A stretch of DNA of 64,000 nt from Klebsiella quasivariicola (lineage in GTDB: Bacteria > Pseudomonadota > Gammaproteobacteria > Enterobacterales > Enterobacteriaceae): positions 3,852 through 67,851 of the forward strand of contig NZ_CP022826.1 in NCBI RefSeq assembly GCF_002269255.1, given 5' to 3'. Every line of letters starts with the position of its first letter. Position 1 is the stretch's first letter. Positions 7,267-15,906 of this stretch are shown here, in pieces. Under the pieces are notes generated by a model. The model was not told where the DNA came from. It was given only the letters and a program-made list of their open reading frames with translations, and made no database searches. The position numbers were made by a program, and so were the translations under genes.

Positions 7267-7857
7267 ATGAAGATCTACGTCATCAAAATAGCAGTTCATG
7301 GAGTCAGTCCGATGGTCTGGCGTCGGCTGAGAATTGCTGCCGACACGTCACTGGCCGCGCTTCACTTCATTTTCCAGATAGTGCAGGGCTGGGGGGACGA
7401 CCATCTCCATCAATTTCACATTTATGGCAAAGATTACGGTATCTCCTACGAAGGAGGCATCGGTTTTGTCGATAATCCGTTCCGGGTCGTGATTGATGAT
7501 TTTGCTTTTGATGCTGGCGATCGCTTTACCTATGAATACAATTTCTTTGAGCACTGGCTTCATGACATTCGTGTTGAGGCCATTTATGAAAACTCTACGC
7601 TGAAAGCGCCGTTTTGTATAAGCGGCCATGGTATGCCCGGAGCCACAGCTGCGGATGAGTTCGATAAAACCCTGGCGTTTCTTGAAGCTATCGTTAATGC
7701 GGATGATGAAACAACGGTCGGCGAGATCCGCCCTTTTGCTGACGACCTGGATGCTGTCAGGTTCAACCGCCACAAAATCAACCGGCAACTGAGCAGGCTC
7801 GACCTTGCATCTCCGGTACTGGAGCCTGAAGTTATCTGGCTGGGCCGTCGTCGCTGA
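7267..7857 (+). CDS. pRiA4b ORF-3-like accessory protein of the ISKra4 element
   Basis: This 196-residue protein is of the plasmid pRiA4b ORF-3 family. Hallmarks are the start IYVIKIAVHGVSPMVWRRL, then HFIFQIVQGWGDDHLHQF, FTYEYNFFEHWLHDIRVE near residues 85-105, and CISGHGMPGATAADEF. Proteins of this family are common passengers of plasmids and insertion sequences, and their biochemical role is not established. It is the first gene inside the element, with its ATG 92 bp from the left end, and is followed by the recombinase and transposase genes on the same strand. Confidence 0.8.
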   Translation: MKIYVIKIAVHGVSPMVWRRLRIAADTSLAALHFIFQIVQGWGDDHLHQFHIYGKDYGISYEGGIGFVDNPFRVVIDDFAFDAGDRFTYEYNFFEHWLHDIRVEAIYENSTLKAPFCISGHGMPGATAADEFDKTLAFLEAIVNADDETTVGEIRPFADDLDAVRFNRHKINRQLSRLDLASPVLEPEVIWLGRRR

Positions 7858-7993
7858 CTGATGTCTATAAAGGTATACGTTTTCAGCATGCCTCTCAGAT
7901 CCCCGAAAAAATGTCTATAAACCTCCCTAAATCAGTGTTTATGGATTATTCTTTAAATCTCTATGATGTTTAAAGACCTTCCGGAGGTTTTGC

Positions 7994-8566
7994 GTGCAAT
8001 ATGCCTACATCAGGGTAAGCTCGGCCGATCAGAATACGGCCCGTCAGGAAGAGGCATTGTCAAAGGCGGGTTTTCAGCCTGATAAAATTTGTGTTGAGCA
8101 TGCCAGCGCGAAGGACACAAACCGCCCGGGGTTACAGGAACTCCTGGGGCAATTACGCCCTGGTGATACGCTTCTGGTTCATTCCATCGATCGCCTTTGC
8201 CGGAATATGTCGGATATGTGCGCTGTCACCACCCGGCTTCGTGACCAGGGCGTTACCCTTATTTTTCTGAAAGAGCAGCTGACGTTCAGCGCCGGCACAA
8301 ACAATCCGATGCAGGAACTGCAGCTGCACATGATGTCGGCATTCAGCCAGTTTGAACGAGCCTTACTGAAGGAAAGGCAGGCCGACGGCATCGCCGCGAA
8401 AAAAGCACGGGGTGAAAAAACAGGGCGCCCCGGCGCCGATATCAAAAAGATCCAGGAAATTGACGCACTCAGAAGCAGAGGGGTCAGGCTCAGGATCGCC
8501 TGCGACCATGCGGGCCTTGGCGTTTCCACATATTATAAGCTTCGTCACCAGATGAACAACCAGTAG
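7994..8566 (+). CDS. Serine recombinase (resolvase/invertase) of the ISKra4 element
   Basis: The 190-residue resolvase-type recombinase starts at a GTG at 7994 with GGAGG 6 bp upstream. It reads MQYAYIRVSSADQNTARQEE with the catalytic Ser near residue 9, then GDTLLVHSIDRLCRNMSDM, MSAFSQFERALLKERQADG, and a C-terminal helix-turn-helix (RIACDHAGLGVSTYYKLRHQ). It differs clearly from the TnpR at 6218. It probably resolves or regulates products of the element's transposition, an inference from gene position. Between 7858 and 7993 lie two related blocks ATGTCTATAAA (7861 and 7911), which may be its binding sites. Confidence 0.85.
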   Translation: MQYAYIRVSSADQNTARQEEALSKAGFQPDKICVEHASAKDTNRPGLQELLGQLRPGDTLLVHSIDRLCRNMSDMCAVTTRLRDQGVTLIFLKEQLTFSAGTNNPMQELQLHMMSAFSQFERALLKERQADGIAAKKARGEKTGRPGADIKKIQEIDALRSRGVRLRIACDHAGLGVSTYYKLRHQMNNQ

Positions 8567-8599
8567 CCGGGAGATAGTCATCCACCACAGCAGGAGGCA

Positions 8600-9994
8600 A
8601 TGATGCAACTGACGCTCCAGATAGTCATCACCGATGAATCAGGCTCCAGTCGAACGGAGGAACTGATGACAATCCAGAAATCAGGGGAGACCCGGAACGA
8701 CATCGGATTATCGGTGTCAGAATCCAAGCTGTTGCTGAATACGGTCCAGCAGTCGGTGGTCCAGCTGCAGGCAGACGAATATACTCAACACCATATCCGG
8801 TGCCCTCACTGCCTTGCTGCGCGCAGAATCAAAGGCAAACAGAAAATACGGTACCGGACGCTGTTTGGCGTTATTCCGGTATCCGGGCTTCGGGTGTACC
8901 GGTGCCGTTGTGAAGAGAGTGATACAAAGACAGTCAGTTTGCTCAGCGACTGGGCCGGCGATTATTCTCACCCGGCACTGAAATATATTGAAACCCGCTG
9001 GGCCTCGATGATCTCCTATGAAATGACGACTCGTCTGCTGAAAGATATTCTGCCGGTGGGCCACAGCCTGAATGCCTCAACGGTGAGGAATCATTTATGC
9101 CAGGTGGCGCAGCGTCTTGACGCTGAGGCTGAAGCTCATTCAGGTTTTCTTTCCGGCTGCCCCCGCGACTGGGGGAACCTGCCCAGGCCAGGAAAACCGC
9201 TTGTGGTGGGTATAGATGGTGGTTATGTTCGCGATCGGGATGACAAAAAGCGTAATTTTGAAATTATTGCCGGGAAGTCTTTTTCCGTTGGTGCGCCTGC
9301 TGACACCCGCCGCTTCGGTTTTGTTCAGAAGGATGACTGTCATCCGGAACGCAGGCTCATGACCCACCTTTCAGCGCAGGGAATGCAGGCCAACCAGCAG
9401 ATATTTTTTCTGTCCGACGGCGCGGATAATCTCAGGGACCTCCAGTTCGGTATGTACCCTGAGTCAACGCATGTGCTGGACTGGTTTCATATCACCATGA
9501 GGCTGACGGTGCTCATGCAATATGCCCGGGGACTGCTGGTATCAGATCCAGAGGCGGGGAGTAAAGTTCTGGCACTGCTGGAAAGCATTAAACGATATCT
9601 CTGGCATGGCAATGTTGTCGCTGCGCTGGAACATATTGATAATTGCGTTATGTATTGCGATGACCCTGAACTCAGCTATCCTAGCCTGAAATCCCTGCAA
9701 AAACATCTGGATGAAATGTATACCTACATCCGGAATAATAAGATGATGATCCCAAACTACGGCGAAATGCGTCGGTACGGAGAGCCGGTATCAACCGCGT
9801 TTGTGGAATCCACGATCAATGAAGTGATCGCCAGACGAATGGCCAAAAAGCAGCAGATGCAGTGGAGCAGAAAAGGGGCTCATTATTTGTTACAGACCCG
9901 GACCGCCGTTTTGAATAACGAACTGCAGGATAAATTTGTCTGCTGGTATCCGGGTTTTCAAAGTGACGGGAAGGGACCAGCGATGGCAGCATAG
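8600..9994 (+). CDS. tnpA: ISKra4-family transposase
   Basis: The 464-residue transposase (463 if the second ATG at 8603, better spaced from AGGAGG, is used) has a zinc-binding-like region HIRCPHCLAARRIKG near residue 66 and CRCEE after it. A DDE-type core follows: GIDGGYVRDRDDKKRNFEI with catalytic Asp, FLSDGADNLRDLQFGMYPES with second Asp, LDWFHITMRLTVL, and the C-terminal ESTINEVIARRMAKKQQMQW with the Glu. The gene is full length and ends 31 bp before the right inverted repeat, so the element should be active. Confidence 0.92.
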   Translation: MMQLTLQIVITDESGSSRTEELMTIQKSGETRNDIGLSVSESKLLLNTVQQSVVQLQADEYTQHHIRCPHCLAARRIKGKQKIRYRTLFGVIPVSGLRVYRCRCEESDTKTVSLLSDWAGDYSHPALKYIETRWASMISYEMTTRLLKDILPVGHSLNASTVRNHLCQVAQRLDAEAEAHSGFLSGCPRDWGNLPRPGKPLVVGIDGGYVRDRDDKKRNFEIIAGKSFSVGAPADTRRFGFVQKDDCHPERRLMTHLSAQGMQANQQIFFLSDGADNLRDLQFGMYPESTHVLDWFHITMRLTVLMQYARGLLVSDPEAGSKVLALLESIKRYLWHGNVVAALEHIDNCVMYCDDPELSYPSLKSLQKHLDEMYTYIRNNKMMIPNYGEMRRYGEPVSTAFVESTINEVIARRMAKKQQMQWSRKGAHYLLQTRTAVLNNELQDKFVCWYPGFQSDGKGPAMAA

Positions 9995-10095
9995 CTCACG
10001 CTGCCCCAATATTTTTTATGCTCTCCGTGAAGGCCACAGAGAGCGTTTCAGGCGCTTATTTGAGGAAATGCGATTTCTGCCAGAATGGAGGCACA

Positions 10096-10125
10096 AAAAA
10101 ACCCGACTGGTGAGATCGGGTTTTT
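10096..10125. terminator. Bidirectional intrinsic terminator
   Basis: AAAAACCCGA (10096-10105) pairs with TCGGGTTTTT (10116-10125), with A-tract and T-tract on the two sides, so it can work in both directions. It insulates the backbone from the resistance island. Confidence 0.85.
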
Positions 10126-10155
10126 ATGTTTTGCCCCGGATGGAGGCGGGAACAA

Positions 10156-10360
10156 CCAAAACAATTGACGGTTAAATATTACGCCATGAGTGCAGTAAAT
10201 GCAAACCACCGGGAATAGGGTATACTGCGCGGGTCAATCTGTTGACGTTCTTCTCCAGCCCCCCGCTTATGCGGCATGAACGGATTAAAGTCCTGGTTGA
10301 AAAACAGGTGGTGCTGTTTCAATGCCCTGGCTGGAGTGGGAACGGCCAAAACAATTGACG
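10156..10360 (+). repeat. Pair of direct repeats, 190 bp apart, before the small-peptide gene
   Basis: CCAAAACAATTGACG occurs at 10156-10170 and 10346-10360. The resemblance extends upstream (TGCCCCGGATGGAGGCGGGAA versus TGCCCTGGCTGGAGTGGGAA), giving about 37 bp of related sequence. The second copy ends 69 bp before the ATG of the 31-codon gene. Paired repeats like this could be binding sites or a duplicated RNA-coding segment. Confidence 0.7.
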
Positions 10361-10429
10361 TGAGGTAGCCGCTGTGACAGGCAGTGTAAGGGCGATCAGC
10401 GGTGTTCCTGCTCTGTATGGAGCTAACGG

Positions 10430-10525
10430 ATGATTAACTTGTTAATCGTCGTTCTGCGGGCAGTTGTTGCAGTGTCTAACGCTGTGATAGCGGTCCTGGA
10501 GCTGATCCGGCAGTATTTTGACTGA
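10430..10525 (+). CDS. 31-residue hydrophobic peptide, TisB-like candidate type I toxin
   Basis: The reading frame gives a 31-residue peptide, MINLLIVVLRAVVAV followed by SNAVIAVLELIRQYFD, with GGAG 7 bp before the ATG. It is a single short amphipathic or transmembrane helix with basic and acidic residues on one face. Length and pattern resemble TisB and related type I membrane toxins, but I see no clear sequence identity. A long leader with internal repeats precedes it and a terminator follows 15 bp after the stop. It stands alone and converges with trbC. Function is inferred from form only. An antisense RNA would be expected in the 200-bp leader. Confidence 0.55.
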   Translation: MINLLIVVLRAVVAVSNAVIAVLELIRQYFD

Positions 10526-10540
10526 CCGGAAACGTAACTA

Positions 10541-10566
10541 AAGGCGGGGGGACCACTCCCCGCCTT
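10541..10566. terminator. Intrinsic terminator between the peptide gene and trbC
   Basis: AAGGCGGGG (10541-10549) pairs with CCCCGCCTT (10558-10566), followed by TT. It lies between two convergent genes and can serve both. Confidence 0.85.
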
Positions 10567-10575
10567 TTAACAGGG

Positions 10576-12663
10576 TTACATCTCGATCATCGGGAACAGA
10601 TCGTCTTCCTGGTGGTAAAGCACGTCGTCCGTTTCCGTTCCATCAAGCCATTCAGCGAACAGTTCAAACAGGCACACCGACATTTCCTCCGGTGAAATTG
10701 CGCCACACTGCAGCTCGTAGAAGACCTCAATTTTTTCCAGCAGGCTGTTGGCCGCTTTGTCGTAGCCGAACAGCTTGATCGGCGGGAATCGCATTGCATC
10801 CGGGTTGGTTTCCGCCAGTTCATCATCCTTGCGTTCCGGATAAATGCTGTACAGCGTTGCCGGCGATGGCGGCAATACCTCGATAAAGCGGTTTATCCGC
10901 ATCGGCAGTTCGCTGGAAAACTTCTCATTGTCCGGAATGTAAAACGCGGCGCTGCGTACCAGGGCATCCTGGAAAGAAATTACCCCCTGACCTTCGGTCT
11001 GCTTACGTAGCTCACGAATGTTCACGCGGTCCTTTTCACGGATTTGGTACAGATCCCCTTCCCGGACCGTTTTGGAAAACGTGCCGTGTTCGGCTTCCTG
11101 CCCGGAGAGCTCAGAATAATAATCCTGGCCGACGGTTTCGCGCAGTATTTCAAAGGTTTTCCGGTCTTCAATCGACTCAAAATATTTCACGCGGGTATTG
11201 GCGATCAGCGAATCCACCTCGCCGTTCGCGCCGCGGGCGAGCGACGGGTGATCCTGGGAGGAAAATACGCCCATTTTTTCCAGTGAACGCATCTGCGCAC
11301 TCAGCGTATCCATACCGCTGGTGAAATACTGGCCCAGCTCGTCATAAATCAGCCCGTATGGCGCCTGATTATTCAGCGCGTGAGTGAGCAGGACTTCCTC
11401 TTTTTTCCCTTCCAGCTGGTAGCCCAGGTCCTTACTGATGGTCATTCGCTGCAGCGTCACATATAAACGGCCAAGCGTGGCCGCTTCACCGCGTGACAGC
11501 TCCAGCGACGGGATCATGACGATGAGAATGCGGTCATTGTGGAAAATATCGTCCATCCGGATATCGCCGCTGTCTTCCGGAAAAACATGGCCATAAGTTT
11601 CATTGAACAGGGAGAGCGTCTTCAGGAACTGACGGCTCATGTAGTTATGCTGTTCGAAGGCGCGGGCTTCCCACGTTTCCGGGTATTCCGCGTTGGCCAG
11701 CAGGAAGCCTGGTGTATTTTCCAGATAACTTTCCAGCGCGGCGTAACCCTCGCTGTGCCAGCCGTTTTTCTTTGCCTCCACGTACAGCGCAGCCATTGCC
11801 GGCAGCGACATGTTTTTCTGAATAGTGCGCTGTGACAAAAGCAGTTCGCCGCGGGCGCGCTTATAACACAGGGCATTGATCAGCGCCGACATCATGGCTT
11901 TTGCCGTATCCTGCCACTGTGCCGAATCCCCGCCCACCTGGGGGAGCATGGATTCCATCAACTGGATGATGAAGGTCGGCGGGGCAACGCTGAAGAGGTT
12001 GACTGAGTTGGATTGCGCGGGGATGCTTTCCTGCTTCACCAGGTTCACGAACCTGTCAATACTGCCGGTCAGCAGGTTGAGAACGTAATAATCATCCTCA
12101 CGGCCGAAACGGCGCGCCAGCGACCAGGTGGCGAAGGCCAGCTTGTTATCTGCTTTACCGTCTGAGAGGCAGTAGCCACGGCACCACAGCAGGAAGTTAA
12201 CGATAAACCCATAGAAGGTTTCGGTTTTACCCGACCCGGTGGTACCAAAAAATACCATGTGGCGCAGCAGGTCCGTCATGTTCAGCCACAGCTCGCGGCC
12301 GAACAGGCGTCCCCGCTCATACCCGACATATAAAATTCCCTTCGCTTTCTTTCGCTCCCGGACCTTATGCGGGATGCGAATGGGCCCCAGACGGTATTCC
12401 GCCTGGGTTTCCGTGGTCAGGGTGTCGTCGAACATTTCGCAGTCTTTCGGCATTCGCAGCGGTGGCCGGAATTTACGATCCGTGAATGCCACCATCAGCG
12501 GCGGAAGGATGAGGATGCTCAGCAGCATGGTAAAGGGGAGAAACAGACCCAGCACGGTCAGTATGGCCAGCAGGCCAAACTGTACGTTCGGAGTGAGGAA
12601 CCACTCCATGAACGAACCATCTGGGCGGAGGACTTTTTTACTGTCTACAGATTCCTGTTGCAT
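10576..12663 (-). CDS. trbC: Type IV coupling protein TrbC (DotL/IcmO-like ATPase)
   Basis: This 695-residue inner-membrane ATPase brings the relaxosome to the transfer channel. Two membrane segments lie at about residues 28-60. The Walker A motif GTTGSGKTE is at 140-148, in the context LWLNMTDLLRHMVFFGTTGS typical of DotL/TrbC of the IncI and IncL/M systems. A Walker B-like segment is LIYDELGQY. The acidic C-terminus (TDDVLYHQEDDLFPMIEM) is the usual place for substrate-adaptor contacts (family knowledge). It is the last gene of the leftward operon trbN-trbA-trbB-trbC, starting 12 bp after trbB. Confidence 0.9.
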   Translation of the reverse strand: MQQESVDSKKVLRPDGSFMEWFLTPNVQFGLLAILTVLGLFLPFTMLLSILILPPLMVAFTDRKFRPPLRMPKDCEMFDDTLTTETQAEYRLGPIRIPHKVRERKKAKGILYVGYERGRLFGRELWLNMTDLLRHMVFFGTTGSGKTETFYGFIVNFLLWCRGYCLSDGKADNKLAFATWSLARRFGREDDYYVLNLLTGSIDRFVNLVKQESIPAQSNSVNLFSVAPPTFIIQLMESMLPQVGGDSAQWQDTAKAMMSALINALCYKRARGELLLSQRTIQKNMSLPAMAALYVEAKKNGWHSEGYAALESYLENTPGFLLANAEYPETWEARAFEQHNYMSRQFLKTLSLFNETYGHVFPEDSGDIRMDDIFHNDRILIVMIPSLELSRGEAATLGRLYVTLQRMTISKDLGYQLEGKKEEVLLTHALNNQAPYGLIYDELGQYFTSGMDTLSAQMRSLEKMGVFSSQDHPSLARGANGEVDSLIANTRVKYFESIEDRKTFEILRETVGQDYYSELSGQEAEHGTFSKTVREGDLYQIREKDRVNIRELRKQTEGQGVISFQDALVRSAAFYIPDNEKFSSELPMRINRFIEVLPPSPATLYSIYPERKDDELAETNPDAMRFPPIKLFGYDKAANSLLEKIEVFYELQCGAISPEEMSVCLFELFAEWLDGTETDDVLYHQEDDLFPMIEM

Positions 12664-12675
12664 AGCGGCTCCGGG

Positions 12676-13626
12676 TTATTCTCCTATTGCCTGCTGCAGG
12701 CGGGCATCGTCTTTGACGACGGAAACCGGGATCACATCACCCGAATCGGCAACGATGGACGGGGTACCGATAAACCCGAATTTCGCAAATGCCATATTGT
12801 TCGCGTCAACCAGGCGGGCGCCGGTGGTATCCGGGGCTGTTTTCGGATCGTCAATTTTCGGGTTCATGGTGGTGTATCCCATGTTAATCGTGTCTTCCCA
12901 GCTTTTCAGTCGGGTATCTTTCCCGGTATCGAGTACAGGAGCGGCGCGGACCATCGAGCGCAGGTCGCCATAAACGGACACGGGGAAAATCTCGACGTTA
13001 TAGCGTTTGCTCAGTTCCTGCAGTCGGGGTTCCAGCGCGCGGCAGTGCGGGCACATCGGATCGGAAAACACATACAGGGTGTGTTTATGCCCGGTTGAAA
13101 GCGAGATTGTAAAGCGTCCGCTGGTGACGGCATCTTTCAGTGACAGCAAGTCGTTATCAGCCAGTTTTTTAGGGGCTTCAGGTGCTGCCTGAACCTGCAG
13201 CTGCTCCGGCGCAGTGGCAGGCTGCTGCAGACCCGGCGCGGGAGCATACGAGTTTGCCTGCAGTGGCTGTGCCGGCTGATGCATATTCATCAACGCGCCG
13301 TTGATGGAGACGATAAAGCCCAGCGCGGCGACTGGCCAGAAGATAAAGTTAGACAGCCGGCGCACGGCATTGAGTCCGCGCTGCTGTTTCAGCTTTTTAC
13401 GGATATTGTTCAGCGCCTCGATGGCCTGATATTCGTTTTCAAAGCGGAACAGCTGCACCGCTTCACCAGAAAACGTATTGTGCGTCAGGATGTGGCCGCT
13501 GCCGGCATCATGGCCAAGTCCAAAATGACAGGCTGACAGGGGGAAGGAGTGCAGGGCTTGTTCCTGGTAGTTTCCGTCAGCGGAAAGATAAAGTGTGTTG
13601 CGATCGGTTTTTACGGTGAGTTTCAT
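12676..13626 (-). CDS. trbB: TrbB, DsbC/DsbG-like thioredoxin-fold protein of the transfer system
   Basis: The 316-residue protein has a membrane segment at about 91-112 (LSNFIFWPVAALGFIVSING), a Pro/Gln-rich linker to about 150, and a periplasmic thioredoxin fold with active site CPHC at 192-195 (YVFSDPMCPHCRALEP). The cis-Pro region GFIGTPSIV is near the C-terminus. It probably acts as a disulfide isomerase or oxidase for T4SS parts. The start at 13626 (MKLTVKTDRN) was chosen because AGGAAG precedes it. A longer frame to 13695 would run into trbA. Confidence 0.88.
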   Translation of the reverse strand: MKLTVKTDRNTLYLSADGNYQEQALHSFPLSACHFGLGHDAGSGHILTHNTFSGEAVQLFRFENEYQAIEALNNIRKKLKQQRGLNAVRRLSNFIFWPVAALGFIVSINGALMNMHQPAQPLQANSYAPAPGLQQPATAPEQLQVQAAPEAPKKLADNDLLSLKDAVTSGRFTISLSTGHKHTLYVFSDPMCPHCRALEPRLQELSKRYNVEIFPVSVYGDLRSMVRAAPVLDTGKDTRLKSWEDTINMGYTTMNPKIDDPKTAPDTTGARLVDANNMAFAKFGFIGTPSIVADSGDVIPVSVVKDDARLQQAIGE

Positions 13627-13636
13627 ACTTCCTCGC

Positions 13637-14944
13637 TTAGAGTTCCAGGTGATCGGGTCGGGTTGCCGGCTGAGGTTTAGCCGGCGTCGGTTCATCGTCT
13701 GTCAGTCGCAGACTGTTGTTCGGGGTGTCGTGCGGAGCTGCAGGCGGCGTAGCCGGCTCGTCTTCCGCTTCAGCGTCAGATTCAAATGCAAATGGCGGTA
13801 TAACGTCTTCCTGCCAGTGAGCGACCGGAATGGCGGGATCGCGGCGGTCAATATGGCGGTAATGGAGCAGATCCAGCTCAAGGCCCAGCACGGCCGCCCG
13901 CACGGTCGGCGGGAATTTCGCCGCCTTTTCTTCATCGAGCGTCAGCCGGTAACTTTCGCACTGACTCCAGGCAATAACACCACCTCCCTCAATGAAGAAC
14001 TTCCCGCGGCCGGCGCTTGAAAGTGCATACCATAACGTGCGGTCCACACCTTTAAGCCACCGGAAATTAGCGGATGGCAGCTGCAGGTCATCATCGAACA
14101 GCGCGTAGAGTAGCGAACGGGAGCTGCGGCGCCCCTTTGCAAATTCTCGGAACGCTTCACACTGGCTGGCGACGGTCCAGAACCCGGCGGCCAGCGAATA
14201 ATCAGGGAAACCGTCTTTAGTCCGCAGGCAGGAACGGTTGAGATCGTCGAGAATGGATTTAGCCGTTGGCCGGTCGCCCATAAACCGCAGATGTACAAAC
14301 GAGGCTGCGAGCGCTTTTTCCCAGGGCGCCAGGGAAAGGGCCGCCCCTTCGGGGGCCAAGTTTACCTGTGACAGGAAGACTTTATGTGCGGCTTTTTTAC
14401 GGAGGCGGCGCTTAGCGGTATCAATCAGGTTATGTTCCTGGGCAAACTCAACGGGTGACTGCGCGCTGCGTGCTTCTTCCGGATCTTCATTCAGCAGCAG
14501 CTGATCGAGGTGGCCAAACCGGGCGAGGATATGAGCTATCCCCGGATAGTTTTTTACCATCACCCAGGGAAGGTTCCGGATGGTCAGTTTACGGGTCAGA
14601 CGGTAGTAAGGATTGCGCGAGATAACCCAGACGAACAACCCGATGATTAAAATGAACAGGGGAAAGAGCACGCTGGCCGTGTCGTTCATCACGCTGATAA
14701 AGTCCCACAGCGAAACCTGGTGGTTATACCGCGCCGCCGACAGCAGCATGTCCCGGCGCTCGGCCGCATTACCCGGTGTAATGGCGTCCGGCAGTACACC
14801 GTAGATCCAGTAAAGCAGGCGACAGACTCCGTAAATCACATAATCACGAAAGCCAAACCACATCACTGTGATCATGATGAGAAGGGCCCCGATAATCATC
14901 AGGCCATCATCCCCTCCCCCTTTCCGTTGTGGCTGGTTTTGCAT
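13637..14944 (-). CDS. trbA: TrbA, DotM/IcmP-like membrane protein of the coupling complex
   Basis: The 435-residue protein has membrane segments near residues 15-35 and 90-112 (SVLFPLFILIIGLFVWVIS). A large cytoplasmic domain follows that resembles DotM/IcmP, which binds the coupling protein DotL in Legionella. The C-terminus from about 385 is a Pro/Ala/Glu-rich tail. The start overlaps the trbN stop (TGATG), which points to translational coupling. Its place between trbN and trbB/trbC matches the IncI1 and IncL/M order. Confidence 0.85.
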   Translation of the reverse strand: MQNQPQRKGGGDDGLMIIGALLIMITVMWFGFRDYVIYGVCRLLYWIYGVLPDAITPGNAAERRDMLLSAARYNHQVSLWDFISVMNDTASVLFPLFILIIGLFVWVISRNPYYRLTRKLTIRNLPWVMVKNYPGIAHILARFGHLDQLLLNEDPEEARSAQSPVEFAQEHNLIDTAKRRLRKKAAHKVFLSQVNLAPEGAALSLAPWEKALAASFVHLRFMGDRPTAKSILDDLNRSCLRTKDGFPDYSLAAGFWTVASQCEAFREFAKGRRSSRSLLYALFDDDLQLPSANFRWLKGVDRTLWYALSSAGRGKFFIEGGGVIAWSQCESYRLTLDEEKAAKFPPTVRAAVLGLELDLLHYRHIDRRDPAIPVAHWQEDVIPPFAFESDAEAEDEPATPPAAPHDTPNNSLRLTDDEPTPAKPQPATRPDHLEL

Positions 14945-15339
14945 CAGAACCTCAGAGAATTTTGGTAAACCTTCCCGATATACCAGGCCTTACGCGCCGG
15001 CGTGTTGGAGTGATAGCGGCCGACACCCTGCCAGAAATCCCCCCCTTCGAGAATGATGTTGTATTTGAGGATGTAGGCACTGGCCATTGCAGAGGCGCAG
15101 AAGTCATGCTGCAGCTGCTCCGCTTTTACTCCAAAATCGGACGCCAGCTTATTCGCCCAGATGGTGTTTATCTGGAATGCGCCGTAATCGTAAGTGCCGT
15201 TTTTGTTTTTATTTTTCATTCCCGGTTTTCCGCCTTCAGTCAGCCACAAGGCGAGGAATCCACGGAGAGGAATGTGATAAATCTGTGCTGCTTCAACCAT
15301 GCAGGTTGGCAGCGGGATTGAGGGCGGGGCATCAACCAT
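14944..15339 (-). CDS. trbN: TrbN, lytic transglycosylase-like protein
   Basis: The 131-residue protein is of the soluble lytic transglycosylase (lysozyme-like) fold and opens peptidoglycan locally for the transfer apparatus. Visible motifs are FLALWLTEGGKPG with the catalytic Glu near residue 35, YDYGAFQINTIWANKLA (the G.FQIN motif) at 50-66, and GVGRYHSNTP near 106. No classical signal peptide is seen. It is the first gene of the leftward trbN-A-B-C operon. A possible promoter lies in the AT-rich stretch at 15340-15440. Confidence 0.88.
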   Translation of the reverse strand: MVDAPPSIPLPTCMVEAAQIYHIPLRGFLALWLTEGGKPGMKNKNKNGTYDYGAFQINTIWANKLASDFGVKAEQLQHDFCASAMASAYILKYNIILEGGDFWQGVGRYHSNTPARKAWYIGKVYQNSLRF

Positions 15340-15443
15340 AACAATCTCCTAATGATTTCTATTTCGAGTAAAAAATATACCATCAAAAGGAGATTTTTTT
15401 AAATCATTTTGGTGCGGATAATTGAGAGGCTGTCAAAGGGATT

Positions 15444-15794
15444 TTATTTGCCTTCGACAGAGACAATATTGCCCTCGTTCACATTTTCCCATGTCGGGAT
15501 TTCGCCACTCAGCGTGCAGCGGAGTGTTTCTTTTCCGACGGTAAGTGGTGCGCCACTGCTGTAGTAATGACTTTCATACAGGCAAGAGGTTTTCTTTTGT
15601 TCCGGGGTCAGTGTAATACCGGCATCCTGATCCTTTGCCAGCAGTTGTACAAGATGTTGGTTTGTCTGTACCTGCTCACCCAGAATGCTGCTCAGTAAAG
15701 AATCGGTTTTCGGCGCGGATACGCTCTGAGCAAAGGCACTGCAACTGATTACGGATGCAGCCAGAATAAGAGCAATCTTCGTGGTGAATTTCAT
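15444..15794 (-). CDS. Small exported protein of unknown function
   Basis: The start at 15794 (MKFTTKIALILAASVISCSA) gives a 116-residue protein with a clear signal peptide cleaved after ...SAFA, and GGAGAAAG upstream. The frame could extend to 15839 but that start lacks a signal. The mature part holds two Cys (TSCLYESHYY and LRCTLSGE) that could form a disulfide. I recognise no family. It lies just upstream of trbN on the same strand with a gap of about 100 bp, so it may be expressed with the trb genes or alone. Confidence 0.75.
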   Translation of the reverse strand: MKFTTKIALILAASVISCSAFAQSVSAPKTDSLLSSILGEQVQTNQHLVQLLAKDQDAGITLTPEQKKTSCLYESHYYSSGAPLTVGKETLRCTLSGEIPTWENVNEGNIVSVEGK

Positions 15795-15906
15795 TTCACT
15801 TTCTCCATTAAAAAAATCGGCAATCATTTTCTGTATCATTTAAATTAGGTCTGAAAACCGGCCTGAGTGTCAAGCCGATTCTGTTTAAAAATTAACAGGG
15901 GATAAA

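Larger units (their letters stand above)
7175..10025 (+). mobile_element. Complete ISKra4-family element, ISKpn19-like (2851 bp)
   Basis: The ends are imperfect inverted repeats: GAGAGCATGAAAAACC at 7175 and GAGAGCATAAAAAATA read inward from 10025, both followed by GGGGCAGC. The 2 bp outside each end are CG/CG, which may be a target duplication. Inside are a pRiA4b ORF-3-like protein, a serine recombinase and an ISKra4-type transposase, all on the plus strand. The length and gene set fit ISKpn19, often seen beside qnrS1, but the name needs a nucleotide comparison. Confidence 0.88.
10026..10429. other. Non-coding stretch between the IS element and the 31-residue peptide gene
   Basis: Apart from the terminator and the repeats listed separately, this stretch shows a possible -10 (TATACT in GGGTATACTGCGC near 10218) and GC-rich inverted segments. 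No gene is recognised. An open frame through 10026-10175 is a read-through of the transposase region and lacks support. The left 60 bp may be leftover Tn3 DNA. The rest, with paired repeats upstream of a tiny hydrophobic gene, looks like a structured leader. Confidence 0.5.

Noticed and set aside
9936..10175. 79-codon frame crossing the right end of the ISKra4 element
   Set aside because: It begins inside the transposase gene in another frame and runs over the inverted repeat and a terminator.
12239..13098. Plus-strand open frames across trbC/trbB
   Set aside because: They are shadows of the leftward trb genes, with no ribosome-binding site or family likeness.
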